Shown piece after piece: positions 49,051 through 61,765 of a DNA stretch of 64,000 bases. The first letter of the stretch is position 1, and every line of letters starts with the position of its first letter. Source of the stretch: Climacium dendroides (Eukaryota > Streptophyta > Bryopsida > Hypnales > Climaciaceae); the NCBI GenBank assembly GCA_950106755.1, contig OX467082.1:36084001-36148000 (forward strand), written 5' to 3'. A program made the translations under genes and the position numbers. The notes under the pieces are model-generated. The model made no database searches and had not been told where the DNA came from. It was given only the letters and a program-made list of their open reading frames with translations.

Positions 49051-52000
49051 GTTCGTAGACTACTGGTTTCTTTGCTGATTAACCTTTCGTTTTTACTGAT
49101 TTTTGAGTTCCCTTCTTGCTGTTTATACATTGTCCGTGTGTTTTCAATGTATTGGAATTCTCTTGTCGTCATGGGCTTCATGCTATGGCTTTTAGGGCGA
49201 ATTTGCCATAAATTATTCTGGACCTAGAGTAACTGCAAATAGGATCAAGTTAGACTGTATGAAGTGCAAATAATGAATTTGAAAGGGCCTTCGGGACGAA
49301 CTCACATTGGACGGATATCCAACAAATGTATCATCAAATAAGAATGTACAATGCAAGGCAAGAGATTCATCACAATGGTTTTGTTTCTTATTGCTGTAGC
49401 ACGTCCACACTTCATTGAAACCGTGCCCTGTGCAGTTGCCACACTCAAAATAAAAGTGAAAGTAATTTTTTAATTTTTTAGTCCCTAAAAATTTCAAAAA
49501 TCAATAACTTTCACACCATGAGTCAAAGCACCATAGAATAAAGCTAGTTCACCCCTCTTTGCCAAGAGCTTTCCAACAGTACCAAGAATGCAACTAGAGG
49601 ATGCATGGTCCAAGAGATCTCAACATAACAAATAAATAAACAAACAAAACAAAACAAAGAAACAACCTATCTTAATGGATGGATTGGAGAGGTATTTTTT
49701 GATGGTAAAATTGATAATTTTCTTTTTGTTGCAAGAATTAAAGCAAGCACAAAGGAACAGTTTGTGGAAACCAAAATGAGTCCAAAATGGCATGATAAGA
49801 TGGGTGCAATAATGGTTCTCATCCTTAATTACCTTCAATAAGTTTTTGATGATAAATCTTTGTGTCAATTTCTAATCCAAGCTTCAATCTTGTGTACCAT
49901 ATATCTAGCGCCAATCAACTCAAATGACATTGTTGTCATTATGAGCATAAGTAGTTTGGTTCCCTAGACATCTTCAATGCCTCTCCCAAAATGTGTATGC
50001 TAAAGATCTTTAGCAACAAGGCAATTCCAATATCATAGGAGCAATGTTGAAAAAGGTGGAATCAAATAATAACATTAATAAAGTAGTTGCACCTAGTTCC
50101 ATTCCACACTATATGGTGGAGCTTTGACTTTGCCTCTTGTGTTTGTCCCTCTTTATTTTAGTTTCACCCTCTACATTGAAGCTTTGACTATATGATTTTT
50201 TAGTTGGTCACATTTAAACATCTCTTCTATTATTTTTAATGAGTTGATAGCAAAGCTTTGAACCTCTACATCATATATTAAGCATTCATTTAACTAACCT
50301 TTTGACCCTAACCATTCCTTTTATATCAAAATCCAAGGTTTAAACACTTTTCACTCAACTATTTAGAATCTAGGATTCTAGGTGGAGAAAAAAAGATCTT
50401 GTCTTGGAACATCCCTTGTTCAAGGACATCATTCTACTTATCACCTAGCATAATGTTTTCTACCTAGAGAAAATAACTAGTTTTGTCTGAGTTTTACCTC
50501 CACAGAGCCTCTCTTTCTAACATCATATTTTTTTTGGTCACATCTTTTGATAAGCATCCTATTTTTTACCTTGAGACAAGTAGCATCACAAGGTCATTTT
50601 GTACATAAGGATTTTTAGCAAGCAAGTTTGCAAGTCCTAAAATGCCATAGAATTTATTTGTTTTCAAGGAAACTTATAGACTATAAAGACATTATTTTTA
50701 TCAACAATAGTACTAGTCATCCTTTGAGTCATATAGAGCAAAAAAGGCATGACTATTAGCTAGGAGTACAAACAAGATGCAATTCATACCCCATTTTTTT
50801 CCTTTAGCCCATACTCTATATTTTTCCTTGATATAAGTGTGTCTAAGCCAATATGAGTGTTTAGGCTAGTAATATCTAGTTTGCAAGTCTACTAACAACT
50901 CTAAGTATTAAACAAGTTCTTCATGCATTGGAAGTGTTTGGCTTGCTAAGTGACTATAGAATATTGCTCCAAGAAGTTGCGACCCTCACTTGTGCCCATC
51001 CCAAGAACAAAACAACCCAATGTTGAATTAGTGAGGTGCATGAGGTGTCTTCAGGTCACAACGCATTGAAGTCTTAAAGTCTTTTGGTCATGCAATATAC
51101 ACAGTCGCGCTTAAAATGTGTCAACAAGTGTCTGAGCAGCTTCATAAACGTCAGGGGTACTATTTTCAAATCGTTAACTGTCACAGCATGCTATAGTCTT
51201 TACAAGGGACAACATACATGATCATAGCAAAAAAAAAAAAATTCATACAGTAAATCCAATGAACCTGATTTCCATTAGGACGTTGTGATGCAGCCATGTT
51301 GATTTCTTTCTTCACAGTAACATTACAACACACACGATGGATCAAGGTCCTAAGTTTGCTCTTTGGAAGTTACAAGCTAGCTCACTTGACTCAATCTAAC
51401 CTTGACAATAACAAATTGAAAGTAGAAATTAAGCTCTTGTTCACGAGTGAATGGTGCAGCTAATTGGAGCATCTGAGGTGTGCAGAATCAGTCATTCTAG
51501 CTTTTGTAGCTAAACCAGTATCAAACCCAGCTTCTCCAGTTTCGTTATTGTTGATGAAAACTTCATTTGTTCAGATGTGATATGACGGCCACTAGTAAAG
51601 TACCGAACACATCTTTATTGTTTGATGAAAACTTCATCTGTCCAAATGTGAAATGGCAATCACCAACTATTACCACCTCATGTGATCTCACAATTATTTG
51701 AACGTCTTCCTGCAGAGGCTTCAAGGGCCCGGATTTTGCATTAACTAAATAATCTTGTATGGCTGTAATCAATCTTGTATAGCTGTTAAACTTCTTTGAG
51801 TCTTAATATTGGGTATGTTAATAAAGCATGTGCCTTAAAACACCCTGGTGAGCACCTTTGCTAACAAATTAATTAGCAGACTTATTTAATACACATCATG
51901 TTGTGTCATAAGGCTAAATTTATCAAAGATTAAATTGCCTTAATAGGATTAGATTAATATTTCTCATCCTACATGAAGAAATTTGACATTTGAAAAATTA

Positions 52001-52430
52001 AATATAAGCTTAAAATATATGTTTTAAAAACTTTTAAAACCTAGTTAGGAATCTGATACTAGGTACAAAAATCTAGGGAAAAAAAAATATATATTCTCCA
52101 AAAATACTACATAGAATATCAAATTTGTCCAATTAATTCATATAGAAAATCCAATTAGTCCATTTGGAAGTAGATTTAAATAAACAAATAGTAAGGATCC
52201 AAACAAATAGGCAAAAAGAAATCTAGTCAAATGGATAAAAAAAGATCCAATGAGACAAGCACGAGGGATTTGTTTAGAGTAGCAACCAACCAATCTAGTG
52301 TCAAGAAAGGTAGTTCATAGAATAAGGTAGGTTGGTTTAAATAGTAGTTAGATCATGTGGACAACTAGATTGGGAACACTCCATAATGCCTTCTAGTTCA
52401 ATATAAAAAATAAAACAAACAAATCAAGCC
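49051..52430. other. AT-rich intergenic DNA, no gene recognised
   Basis: Mostly AT-rich sequence with short chance frames. A minus-strand frame at 51563-51772 (69 codons, containing SHEVVIVGDCHFTFGQMKF) has a plausible protein composition. The GATGAAAACTTCAT block near 51553 is repeated near 51625, so it may be repeat debris. No family was recognised. Confidence 0.4.
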
Positions 52431-52439
52431 CTATGATGT

Positions 52440-52960
52440 TTTAAAATCCTCTAGGTTGCTTAGAAATTTGCTAGGTTGTTTAGAAAATTTGTTGGAGGTT
52501 TAGAAAATTGTTGGAATGTCTAGAATTTTCCTCTTTAGAGTACATAAATTCTCAAGGGTACTAAAATATTCCTTAATTGTTTGAATTTCTCTTTGGACAA
52601 TTGAAAAATAGTCCTTGGATGCTTAAAAACTCATTGTACAACTAAGAGATATTCTTTGGATGTTTGAAATCCTCTCTTGACAACTAAAAAATAATCTTTA
52701 GGTGATGGAAATTCTCTAGACAATTGAGAAATATCCTCTAGAATTTTGGAAATTTTATGGACAACTAAGAAATACTCTTTGGATGATGAAAATTCTTTGG
52801 AAAATTGAGAAATGCTCTTTGGATGATGAAAATTCTTTGAAGAATTGAGAAATACTCCTTGAACAACTAAAAGATACTCTTTGGAAACTCCTTGAACATC
52901 TAAAAGATACTCTTTGAAAAATTAAGATATACTCATTGGGTGTTTAGAAAGACTATGGGA
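52440..52960. repeat. Degenerate tandem repeat (AAATTCTTTGGA / GAGAAATACTCTTTGGATG)
   Basis: Variants of AATTGAGAAATACTCTTTGG and GATGAAAATTCTTTG recur roughly every 45-50 bases, clearest at 52700-52900. Toward 52440 the units become TTTAGAAAATTTGTTGGA-like. The copies are strongly diverged, indicating an old array. Confidence 0.65.
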
Positions 52961-53901
52961 CTAGAAAGGATAGTTGAAGACTCATAAAGCACTAAGAAGG
53001 TTCAAGTAGAAATTTCAAAAGAGTGGGAAAAAGAATAATTTAAATGATGAAGTTTGAAAGTTCAAATAGATGTAGAAGAGAGGAATCTAGAGAAGAATCT
53101 AGAGAATGAAGGATGACTCGATAAAGAAGAATATTTGAGTCCCTTAATCAAAGTTTGACTTAGATTAAAGACAAAAAGAAAAGCCAAAACCAAACACAAT
53201 TGGTGGTTGGAGAAGCCAAGATTTAGTATCATTAGGAAAAAAATGGATCCTAAATAGGGTTGAGAGTTTGTAGCATTAGGAAAAAATTGAACCCACAAAG
53301 AGACCTTCAGTTTTCTTACTAATTTTTATACTAATTGAATGCATATGAAGGTGGCTACATCCTCATTAGAACCACCACTTGGTGTGTGCTCCATTCTTCA
53401 TGATGGATTCATCATGAGATTTATAAAATCATGAAAATGGATTGGGTAATGATGACAATTTTTTGAATTCATCGTGCAATTCATAGCCTAATTAGTGAGT
53501 TGAGAAGGCTCTTCCCACCCAAGCTTTTGCATTATGAAGTGGCCTCTTTTGGGGTTCAATTTTTTCTAATGACAGTGGAAGCAATAGGAAACAATAGAGT
53601 AGAAAAAATTAAATAAATAAATAAATAATTTTTGCTAATGAACTAGAAGCTTGATCAATGCATTTTTCTTTAATAATTTTTAAAATATTAAAATAATAAT
53701 AATTTAATATTAAAGTAATTACAAAATTTCAATTTTTTTGAATATGATGTGGCATGATTGCAACCACATTAGACTACTATTTTTTAATTTATTTTTAATA
53801 TATTATTATTCTTTAAATATTTTAAATATTTTTATTTACTTTTATTTAATAATTTTTAATATTATTAATTTTTAATATTTTTTAAATATTTTTTAATGTA
53901 G
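52961..53901. other. AT-rich intergenic DNA, nothing recognised
   Basis: No gene. The last 200 bases are almost entirely A and T (TTTAATATT-type runs), leading into the palindrome at 53902. Confidence 0.5.
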
Positions 53902-53929
53902 CACTGTTCATCATTAATGATGAACAGTG
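53902..53929. repeat. Perfect 28-bp palindrome
   Basis: CACTGTTCATCATT is followed directly by its exact reverse complement AATGATGAACAGTG, with no loop. It lies at the edge of an extremely AT-rich tract and 56 bases before a CACTA-like terminus. Confidence 0.9.
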
Positions 53930-53984
53930 GCCATTGTCCCTCAAAGGTGCTATGAGTTTCATTGAAGGGAACTTTCACTGTGAA

Positions 53985-54258
53985 CACTAGAAGAAAACTA
54001 CATTCAAATGTTGTTTAAACTGTATTGGGAATGACCAAACCATGTCACATGGATTTTATTGAGTTCCTAATTTCCAACGTTGAAATTTTGCGTTGGAATG
54101 TAGTTTTCAATGTCACATTTTGCGTTGAAGTGCATTCCAACACAAAATTTTGCATTGGAATGCATTTCAACGTAGAATGTTACGTTGAAAACTGCATTCT
54201 AATGCAAAATTTCAACGTTGGAAACTAGGAATTCAACAAAATCCATATGACATGGTTT
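53985..54258. mobile_element. CACTA-like terminus followed by a 222-bp foldback
   Basis: At 53985 the sequence CACTAGAAGAAAACTACATT repeats the 13-base terminus of the element at 2815. From 54037 to 54258 two arms of about 110 bases are inverted copies of one another. AAACCATGTCACATGGATTT on the left faces AAATCCATATGACATGGTTT on the right, meeting near 54147. TCATATGGATTTTGTTGAA in the arms also occurs near 2897 inside that element, linking the two. A matching right-hand CACTA end was not found, so this may be a truncated or rearranged derivative. Confidence 0.6.
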
Positions 54259-55440
54259 TAAAAAAAATCTAGATTTTGATAAAAGTTGTAATCATTTGTT
54301 CAATTCAAGTAAACTCAAAATTTCAAAAACTAGGATACATCTTAAACTAAACTCGAAAAATAGAAGTGAATTTGGATCAACTAGTTAGAAAAAAATTATG
54401 GATAAAGTTTATTAAAATGATTTAGAAGTAAACCTTAATTCGCATATAACTTTTGATAGCAAAGTCAAATTACAATTTGTTTTATCATTCTAAAAAAGGC
54501 ATGCAATTCTCTACAACTTTAGCTACTTTGAATTTGGATTTGAATAATTTTTCTTTGAGGGTCCAAAGTTTTGAGCCATTTTTATCTATATTGGCAAAAT
54601 CCTAAACCATTCCTGCTAACTTTTGAAGAATACATTGTTTCAAGTTGATAGTTGAACTGCTTAGGATTTAGCAATATCAAAAACTTGTCCATTGCTTAAA
54701 GGCCAATTACACATTTCTTAAACACCTATATAGGAGTTGAAGGTTGAAGCACAAAGGATTTGTTTGTAACTAATTTATCTCAAAGGTGGATTTAAAACAC
54801 TTATAGTACCAAGATCATCACTTTATTTGTAGGGAGATCTAGCTTTTTACCATACTATAGTATTGTCAAAATAGACTAGGAATATACTTGTATGAAGACA
54901 TAAGATCATACTTGTGTAATGGCACAAGATCATACTTATGTGGTGACACTTTGCTAACACCAATCGTGTCTTTTAATTGCATTCCATCAACATAGCTCAT
55001 ATCTTGGCATTTATTGAACCACTACTCTTTGATTCACTAATTCTTAATTTTTCAATCTTAAGTTGCTATTTTTTTTTGACAGTGTTGATAAATATATTTT
55101 TTTTACAGAGTAAGTCCCGTATCAGTATTGTTAAATGAAATCACTTTGAATACTTACCATATAGAAGTGAAGATACAGTTAATAAATGTCATTTAAAATA
55201 AACAATAATAAAAATATATATTAAAGAAAAAATAACATCCTTCTATAATAATTGAGAACATAGTCCAAGATCAAAATTACACAAAATATGCATATACTAT
55301 ATCAATGTTATTGGTATGCATCATATTTTTCTTATACTTAAAGTTTAAGTAAGATATACTTTTTTTTTTTATCAGAAACATTATAATTGATGCAAATTTT
55401 GATATAAACAAGTGTATCATTGAAATAAAGATAATTACTT
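54259..55440. other. AT-rich intergenic DNA, nothing recognised
   Basis: No coding sequence, array or terminal repeat that I can support. Confidence 0.5.
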
Positions 55441-55445
55441 TTACG

Positions 55446-55612
55446 TCAACAATAATTCTCTTTGAAGCAAGGATAATTCTCTTTGAAGCAAGGATAATTA
55501 TCTTTGCCTCAATGATACTTGTCTTTAAGGCAAGGGTCAATGATTTTTGTTTAAAAAATAAATCTTAGATAAAGATAATTATCCTTGCCTAAACAAGAAT
55601 TATTGTTGAAGC
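55446..55612. repeat. Inverted repeat with short internal tandem copies
   Basis: GTCAACAATAATTCTCTTTG (55446 on) and a tandem pair of GGATAATTCTCTTTGAAGCAA-like units are matched in inverted orientation by AAAGATAATTATCCTTGCCT and CAAGAATTATTGTTGAAGC near 55571-55612. Arms are about 40-45 bases and imperfect. Confidence 0.6.
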
Positions 55613-57150
55613 AAAGATAAATTGCATACCAAAAAAGATTGCAATAATAAAAGAATTTTTTTCATATTTTTTAAGACCAAACCTAATTATTGATTCCAAA
55701 AACCAAAATTTTAGTCTTGTAATTCTAATCAAAGTTCCTCTATCATGATTTCTGTTGTTACTCCAATTCTTACTAAATTATCAAATTCAAAAAATGTCTA
55801 TTGGGTAGACATACTTAGAAAAAAAGTTGAAGACTTTTTCGTGCAAAATAGAGTATGAATGAAGTAGGTCAACAATGTTTAGTATGTATCTTGCACAATG
55901 GAGTACCTACAAACTATAATACAAAAAGGAATTGATAAATATTTTGAATGATAAATTCTAAGAATTTCTTCTTAACATTAATTGAAATATTTTTTTTCAA
56001 CAATTGTTAACATTAGAACATGCTAGATACCATATTTGTCTTGAGAATTTGGATCTTTAATATGAAGATAAAATCAAATGAATAATGAGATTTCTGATCT
56101 AATGAATTGACTAGTATAATGGTATTTGATTTCAATTCTAAAATGTCGTGTTAGCACAAAATAAATCATATTTCAAAGATTGTCTATTGACCTCAAATCT
56201 TTTTAAATATCCAAGAACTTTGAAAACGATGTTGCTTTAAAAACACTTAGTATCTTAAATGCAAAGATTATTGTCAAAATATCTTCAATCATTCAATCAA
56301 TTGAATATAGAACCTATTGTCAAACCCTAAACCCTAATTATAGTTCATAAATCCTAATTTGTCTTGTTAGTTTAGATTTATTGAAATCCAAGTGTGTGCA
56401 TCAAATAAACGTACTTTAGAGAAATGAAGTTGTAAACTTTGTTAATATGTAGGTCCACTAAGCTTTAACATGCATAATACAATGTATGTACAGTGCAGTA
56501 CAAGAAGAAAACTTTAGAGTATTTTGAATGTTAAACTCCTATAAATTTTTTGTAACACTAATCAAGACATCTTCTAATTCCAAGCAATTGTTTAACTCAA
56601 AACATGTTTTTTAGAAACTAAAATCCTATAAAGAAACAATATAATACTTCTACCAAATCCAAAAAAAAGTTTTGTAGTTTAAATCCATCATGACATAATA
56701 CAACACTAGATTTTATTAATTCTAGATACTTAAATCCATTAATAATGGAAATACAACACTAGAAACCTTACACAAGAGAAAAACAACAGTTGAAGCTCAT
56801 TGATTACACTCTAGCTTACAAAAAAAACTTCACACACCTCAAACTAAACCAAAGCTACAAACTTAAAGCTTTTAAATAAATTTATTGAAAATACAATCAA
56901 AATTCAGGAAGACAGAAAAATAAGAACTAGTGATCAAGCAAAAGGAAAATACCTATAAAAGGGCACCTTAATTAAAAAAAGATATTACATGCAGTTGAAA
57001 AGTAGTTCCCACTTCCCAAAATGCTAGAATATGCAGAAGAAGAGACAAATTTAATTTCCAAAAGTTGGAAACTAGCTTCCAAAATACCAAAATATGTATA
57101 AGGAAAATAGAGGAGGCAAATTTCATCTTTAAGAGCTTAACTCTGTACGT
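55613..57150. other. AT-rich intergenic DNA, nothing recognised
   Basis: No credible gene. Frames are short and broken, and no clear repeat boundaries were found. A CCCTAAACCCTAA at about 56323 resembles the plant telomere motif, but it occurs only once or twice and is not an array. Confidence 0.5.
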
Positions 57151-57151
57151 A

Positions 57152-57224
57152 TAACTCCAAAAATTCCAAACTCCAAAAATTCCAAACTCCAAAAATTCCA
57201 AACTCCAAAAATTCCAAACTCAAA
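57152..57224. repeat. 16-bp tandem repeat, ~4 copies
   Basis: CTCCAAAAATTCCAAA is repeated head to tail about four times with almost no differences. Confidence 0.9.
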
Positions 57225-57399
57225 ACAAACCCCAAAACTCTAAAACCACAAGTCTATAAATGTAAGACTACAATCACAAAATAGCTTTACCAATGTAGTA
57301 TTGTAGTTAAAATTTCACAAAATACATGATCTTACAAACATTGTGATAATATCCTTCAAGTGTGGCATAGCAACAAACATCTACCAAGGAGCGTGCGAC

Positions 57400-58575
57400 C
57401 CCCATTTTTCTAATAGATATGCAGTTATTAATCTCTGCAACTCCATTGAAGTTCTTTCTATTTGACCCACTATAGACAGCATCCTTCCTTTGTTTTAAGA
57501 GTCACAAAATACTATTGGTAATTGTTCATGATCTAAACATACACTGTTTGTCACCCTCGATGCAGTTGGATGTATCATTACAAATGTTATGTCTCTCACT
57601 GCTTGTACAAAACGATCAGTTTGGCCCTTGTATTAGAAATCATGAACGTATGTGGAAATAGTTTGTGGTAAAACAACCAAGTATCTTTCTACTACGTACA
57701 CTCTAATGGCAATACCATATTCTCCTTTATCTTTTTTTCAAAATACATTCTTGGTAAAAACAAAAAATTTATTGTTCACATGTATATGTTTGTCATTCAC
57801 TATTGTACCTTCTGTAAAGCTATATTGTATTTAATGTCAATCTACGCTTCATCTTTCTCTCTTCTCTCATATTGTTTACAATTAAATATCCACAAATAAG
57901 GCGTTCCCAATTTTATAGCTACTTCTGTAAAAAAATCCTCTCTACATCAAATATGAGTGCCTTTATTGTTCATGTTAAGTGTACTATAAGGTACAGATAA
58001 TTGCCAAGCCCATGACGCGTCATCCAGATTCTCCACATATTTATTATACTCTTGATATCCTACTTCTTCATATTGAATACTTGCATAATGGTTTTTTTAT
58101 TATAAGTGGTATAAGAGCTTCAAACCTCTTCAAGGCTTCCATTGTTAAAGATGACCAAAATTTTTTCATTTTTTTATTCACTACTTCATCTAGCAATTTT
58201 AATTGCCCACGGTCATGTCCTTCAAATTTTTGCACATTTATGAAGAATAAATTATGCATGGTACTTAGATTTGCAACCCCTAATTCAACCATCGACCACC
58301 TTATTGCATTTTGTACTATCTCTTTTTGTTGAATGCGTTCAGTTGTCTAAGCCACAGTACCCTTTGTTGAAATAGTGTTGCCTGCATCATTGAAGAAAAA
58401 TCTTTGTTGCACTTGTTGACCATCAACAATAGGTTTTATTGACATTTCCTTTGCCAATCGCAAATAATGCACCTTAGGAATTGTCACTAGTGGTCTTAAT
58501 CAAAGCTTCTCCATCTTCTTCTTGTTCTCCCACACATCAACATTTGAATTTGTGAACCACCATATTGGTTCACAT
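57400..58575 (-). pseudogene. Decayed minus-strand ORF, unrecognised (probably transposon-derived)
   Basis: Read on the minus strand, one frame stays protein-like from about 58570 to 57950 with only a few stops. It includes KEIVQNAIRWSMVELGVANL and GQLKLLDEVVNKKMKKFWSS. Farther along, near 57600-57400, another coding-like stretch reads RFVQAVRDITFVMIHPTASR and later QIERTSMELQRLITAYLLEK, also with stops. Composition is that of a normal protein, unlike the surrounding chance frames. I do not recognise the family. Decay and setting favour a dead transposon gene over a cellular one. Confidence 0.4.
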
Positions 58576-58657
58576 TGATGATAATTGAAAATATAAAAAT
58601 TAGGTGTTAGTTTTAAATTCAAAAGTGTTAGTATCTTAAAAGTAAACTACAACCATT

Positions 58658-59166
58658 ACACTAAAATTGGTAAATAGTGTTGGCAACACTAATTGTCAAC
58701 ACTAACACTAATTGTGATTTGCAAGGTTAGTGTTAGATGAAAATTATCCCATTCTAACACTATTTTAGCTCTATAGTAAATTACAATTTTCTAGGAAAGG
58801 GACGGATTTTCACGACGGAAGGCAAAAATTACAATTTTGCAGAGGAAAGACAAATTTTCATGACGGGAGGCTAAAACTACAATTTTGCAGGGAAGGGACA
58901 GATTTTCGCAGTAGGAGGCAAAAATTACAGTTTTCTTGGAAAGGGATAGATTTTCACGGCAGGAGGCAATAATTACAATTTTGTAGGGAAGAGACAGATT
59001 TTTACGGCGGGGGGCAAAAATTACAGTTTTGCAGGGAAGGGACAGATTTTTATGACAGCAATTAAGTGCCCCAACACTATTTACACGTAAGTTGAAAAAT
59101 AGTGTTGGGGGTAAAAACACGGAACAACACTAATTATCACCCAACACTATTTACTAATTTTAGTGT
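58658..59166. mobile_element. Non-autonomous element with ~26-bp terminal inverted repeats
   Basis: The left end starts ACACTAAAATTGGTAAATAG and the right end, read inward, starts ACACTAAAATTAGTAAATAG. Both continue TGTTGG, so about 26 bases match with one difference. AACACTAATT-type motifs recur inside both ends. The centre is a 48-bp minisatellite. Neither a TA nor a clear 3-bp target-site duplication can be read at the edges, so the superfamily is open (CACTA-like termini are possible). Confidence 0.7.
58793..59052. repeat. Minisatellite, 48-bp unit, ~5.4 copies
   Basis: GGGACAGATTTT-type starts occur at 58801, 58849, 58897, 58945, 58993 and 59041, exactly 48 bases apart. Each is followed by CACGGCAGGAGGCAAAAATT and ACAATTTTGCAGGGAA variants. 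Because 48 is a multiple of three, the minus strand is open through the whole array and would encode a 16-residue repeat. This is probably incidental. Confidence 0.9.
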
Positions 59167-59712
59167 AGTTTGAAGACTTTTAGTTCATAAAAAAAATTAA
59201 CCTAGATCAAATTATTAATTAAAAAAACATAAAAAGTAAAAATACAAAACATCAAGTGGAAACTAAGTCTAGAATTAGGAAATGAATCTAATGTTAATGG
59301 AAAACTATGAGTAAAGAAGAAACATAAAAAGACTAAGGAAGTTATTAAATTAAAAACTATTAGGAAAATACTTACAATGTCATAGGAGCACTAAATTAGA
59401 CAAAATAGTAATTTAAAGACATTTTTCAATAAATGAAGGATGGATGAAGGTAAGTAGGAGTTAGTAACTTGGAAAACAGGGAAAAAGTCGAATTAGGGTT
59501 TGGGTTTTTTTCTTCTTCCTCCCCTTTTTGGTATGTGTAGAGAGATGCTTGTGGGATGTGTGTGTGAAGAGGAAGTGTGTGAAGATCAAGGAGAGAAAGA
59601 CTTAGAAAGAGGGTTAGAGGAATTAGTTGATTAGGTTTGTACCCTATTGTGAGAGAATGGGGTGGAAATTGGAAGAGTTGGGAAGGATGAAGGATAACTG
59701 TGACCTGTAGGA
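59167..59712. other. Intergenic DNA, nothing recognised
   Basis: AT-rich to 59.4 kb, then G-rich on the + strand. A minus-strand 98-codon frame at 59426-59722 is Leu/Pro/Thr-rich and looks like a composition artefact. Confidence 0.4.
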
Positions 59713-59713
59713 A

Positions 59714-60071
59714 GAGCTGCAACTTCGACCAACTGCTGCGGATGATCTACAAAACTTTTGAAGTTGAAATTTGGAGGAGAGCTTTGCATGGAAGTTAGCT
59801 TTCCATCAAGACAAGTCTCAACTAAATCAAAGCTAAAATGAAGTGTTGGTGATTGATTTTGTGCAAGGAGGGTCTGTTGCTTATATTATGGTGAGCTGCA
59901 ACTTCGACCAACTGCTGCGGATGATCTACACAACCTTTGAAGCTGAAATTTGGAGGAGAGCTGCGCATAGAAGTTAGCTTTCTATCAAGACAAGTCTGAA
60001 CTAAATCGAAGCTAAAAAGAAGTGTTGATAACTGAGTTTGTGCAAGGAGGGTCTGCTGCCTATATTATGGT
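59714..60071. repeat. 179-bp tandem duplication
   Basis: GAGCTGCAACTTCGACCAAC begins at 59714 and again at 59893. Both copies run through GAGGAGAGCT, AAGACAAGTCT, a GTGCAAGGAGGGTCTG motif and TATATTATGGT with roughly ten differences. The second copy ends near 60071. Confidence 0.9.
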
Positions 60072-61765
60072 GGTTAGGACCCTCATTCCTTGCTCTTGCT
60101 TGATGGCTCATTGGGCCTTAGGCTAAACTCATTGTAATTTTCATTACAATATGCTTGTTTTTACCATAAGGATGGAGTGGTTCTAATTGGCATGTATGGA
60201 GTTCTTAGTGAAAGCAATTTGGAATATGAAGTTGTATGAAGGGAGGTTCAATTGGGTTTATGGAGTGCAATGTATGGGTGTACTTGAGTGGTGGGTGAAG
60301 ACAGTGTATGCTGCCCCTAGTTTTTAGGGTCAATTTTAGACCAATTGTGGTCCATCATGGCATAATTGGACTAGGTTTTTCATTAGGGATTTGTCCTAAG
60401 AGTTTGATATACAAGTTCTAGTTGATGTCAAAACCTAAATCTAAAAGAAGCATGTATAAGTCCATTGCTTAGAAGGCATTTAGACTAGGGTCCCTTTATT
60501 CCTCTTCCAGCCCAATTTTGTGAATGAGTTTACTTTAAGGTGAAATTCACTTACATTTTTGGTACACCTGTCAGGAGGGAGTGTGGTTCTAACATGTTAT
60601 ACAAGTTTTCTTGTTGCTTGTTGTTGGTTCCTTGGAGCACATTGGAGCTTGGAGCCACTACAAGGGATTGCAACCCTAGATGACAAATATTTGACAAAAT
60701 TTTGCCCGAATTGACAGCAATCACTTTTAACAACCTTATTTTGTCAATTAGGACAGACCTATCAATTTTTAGTCAACTTCTTGTTAATTATTTATCAAGA
60801 TCTTTATCAATAGAATCCACAAAACCCAAAGAATCCAAAACCCTAGTCAAACAACAAACCATAGAGTGCCACCTAAGCAAATACAATTAGTGATCAAGCC
60901 ATTTAAGCACCCAATAAGTACCAACACACACATGTCAAAGAACATGAGTGTTGGGTAATATATACAAGGCAGTAAAATATTTACCAATACATATGAAATA
61001 AGTGTGTTAAGGGAGGAGAACCAAGTGAATTCCGAAATTGTTTAAAAACTAGATTTTCAAACCGGATTTAGGCATAGTAAATTAATTTTTTTCAAATTTT
61101 TTTTAACTAAGATTAGTTGGAAAATCAAATGAAGTTCCACCTCCAAGAATCCGTTTGAGATTTCAGGTCTCCAATAAAAAGTTATAGATAAATTCCAGAC
61201 CGGGTGTTTGAAAAGTTTGAAATTCACTTCATGTACTTTTATGTACATGAATGCCAAGAGGATTATCCCCCGTTGTTGGGTGGGACCCTCTTGAGTGTTG
61301 TTTAGTTGCTTTCTTTATCAGATGTTTTTATATCACGGTGAGGCCGGAGTGATGACTAGTGGGATCATGTATGTCATTTGAAATCAGGTGTGGAGGGAGT
61401 GATGCCCCCAAACCCCGAGAGATTGTGTTTGTAGGTTGAACTCCAGATTGCTCGTCTTCCCTTCATCAATCCCTTATTTCGTGGTCCAGCCCTGTATTGA
61501 ACATTTAAAAGGAACAAAAAGAACTTTGTTTACCATCGTTGGTCGAAAGCCCAAGGGAAATTGGAAGTGAACGGGTGATACTGCCCATCTAGGAACCAGC
61601 ACGGGATTTTCTAAGTGGAATTTCACTTTCAAGACATGCACCGGATGGTAAGGGGTGGACAGCTATTGTGTTTACACTTAGTAATGCATTAGCTTGTAAT
61701 TTCTAACCCACCAAAAATGAATTGTTTGGTGTGATATTGAGTGCTGTTTTTTAAATCCTCACCCT
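60072..61765. other. Intergenic DNA, nothing recognised
   Basis: No gene recognised. The 61.3-61.7 kb part is less AT-rich and may be part of an old retroelement, but no terminal repeat, primer-binding site or pol fragment was found. Confidence 0.4.

Noticed and set aside
56318..56345. CCCTAAACCCTAA-like sequence as an interstitial telomere array
   Set aside because: Only one or two copies are present, which is expected by chance in AT-rich DNA.
58791..59120. 109-codon minus-strand repeat protein
   Set aside because: Its open frame follows automatically from a 48-bp minisatellite; it has no separate evidence of coding.
60654..60668. CACTACAAGGG as the left end of the element ending at 63371
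   Set aside because: The terminal sequence diverges after eight bases, the flanking triplets (AGC and AAA) differ, and the intact 122-bp array lies between.
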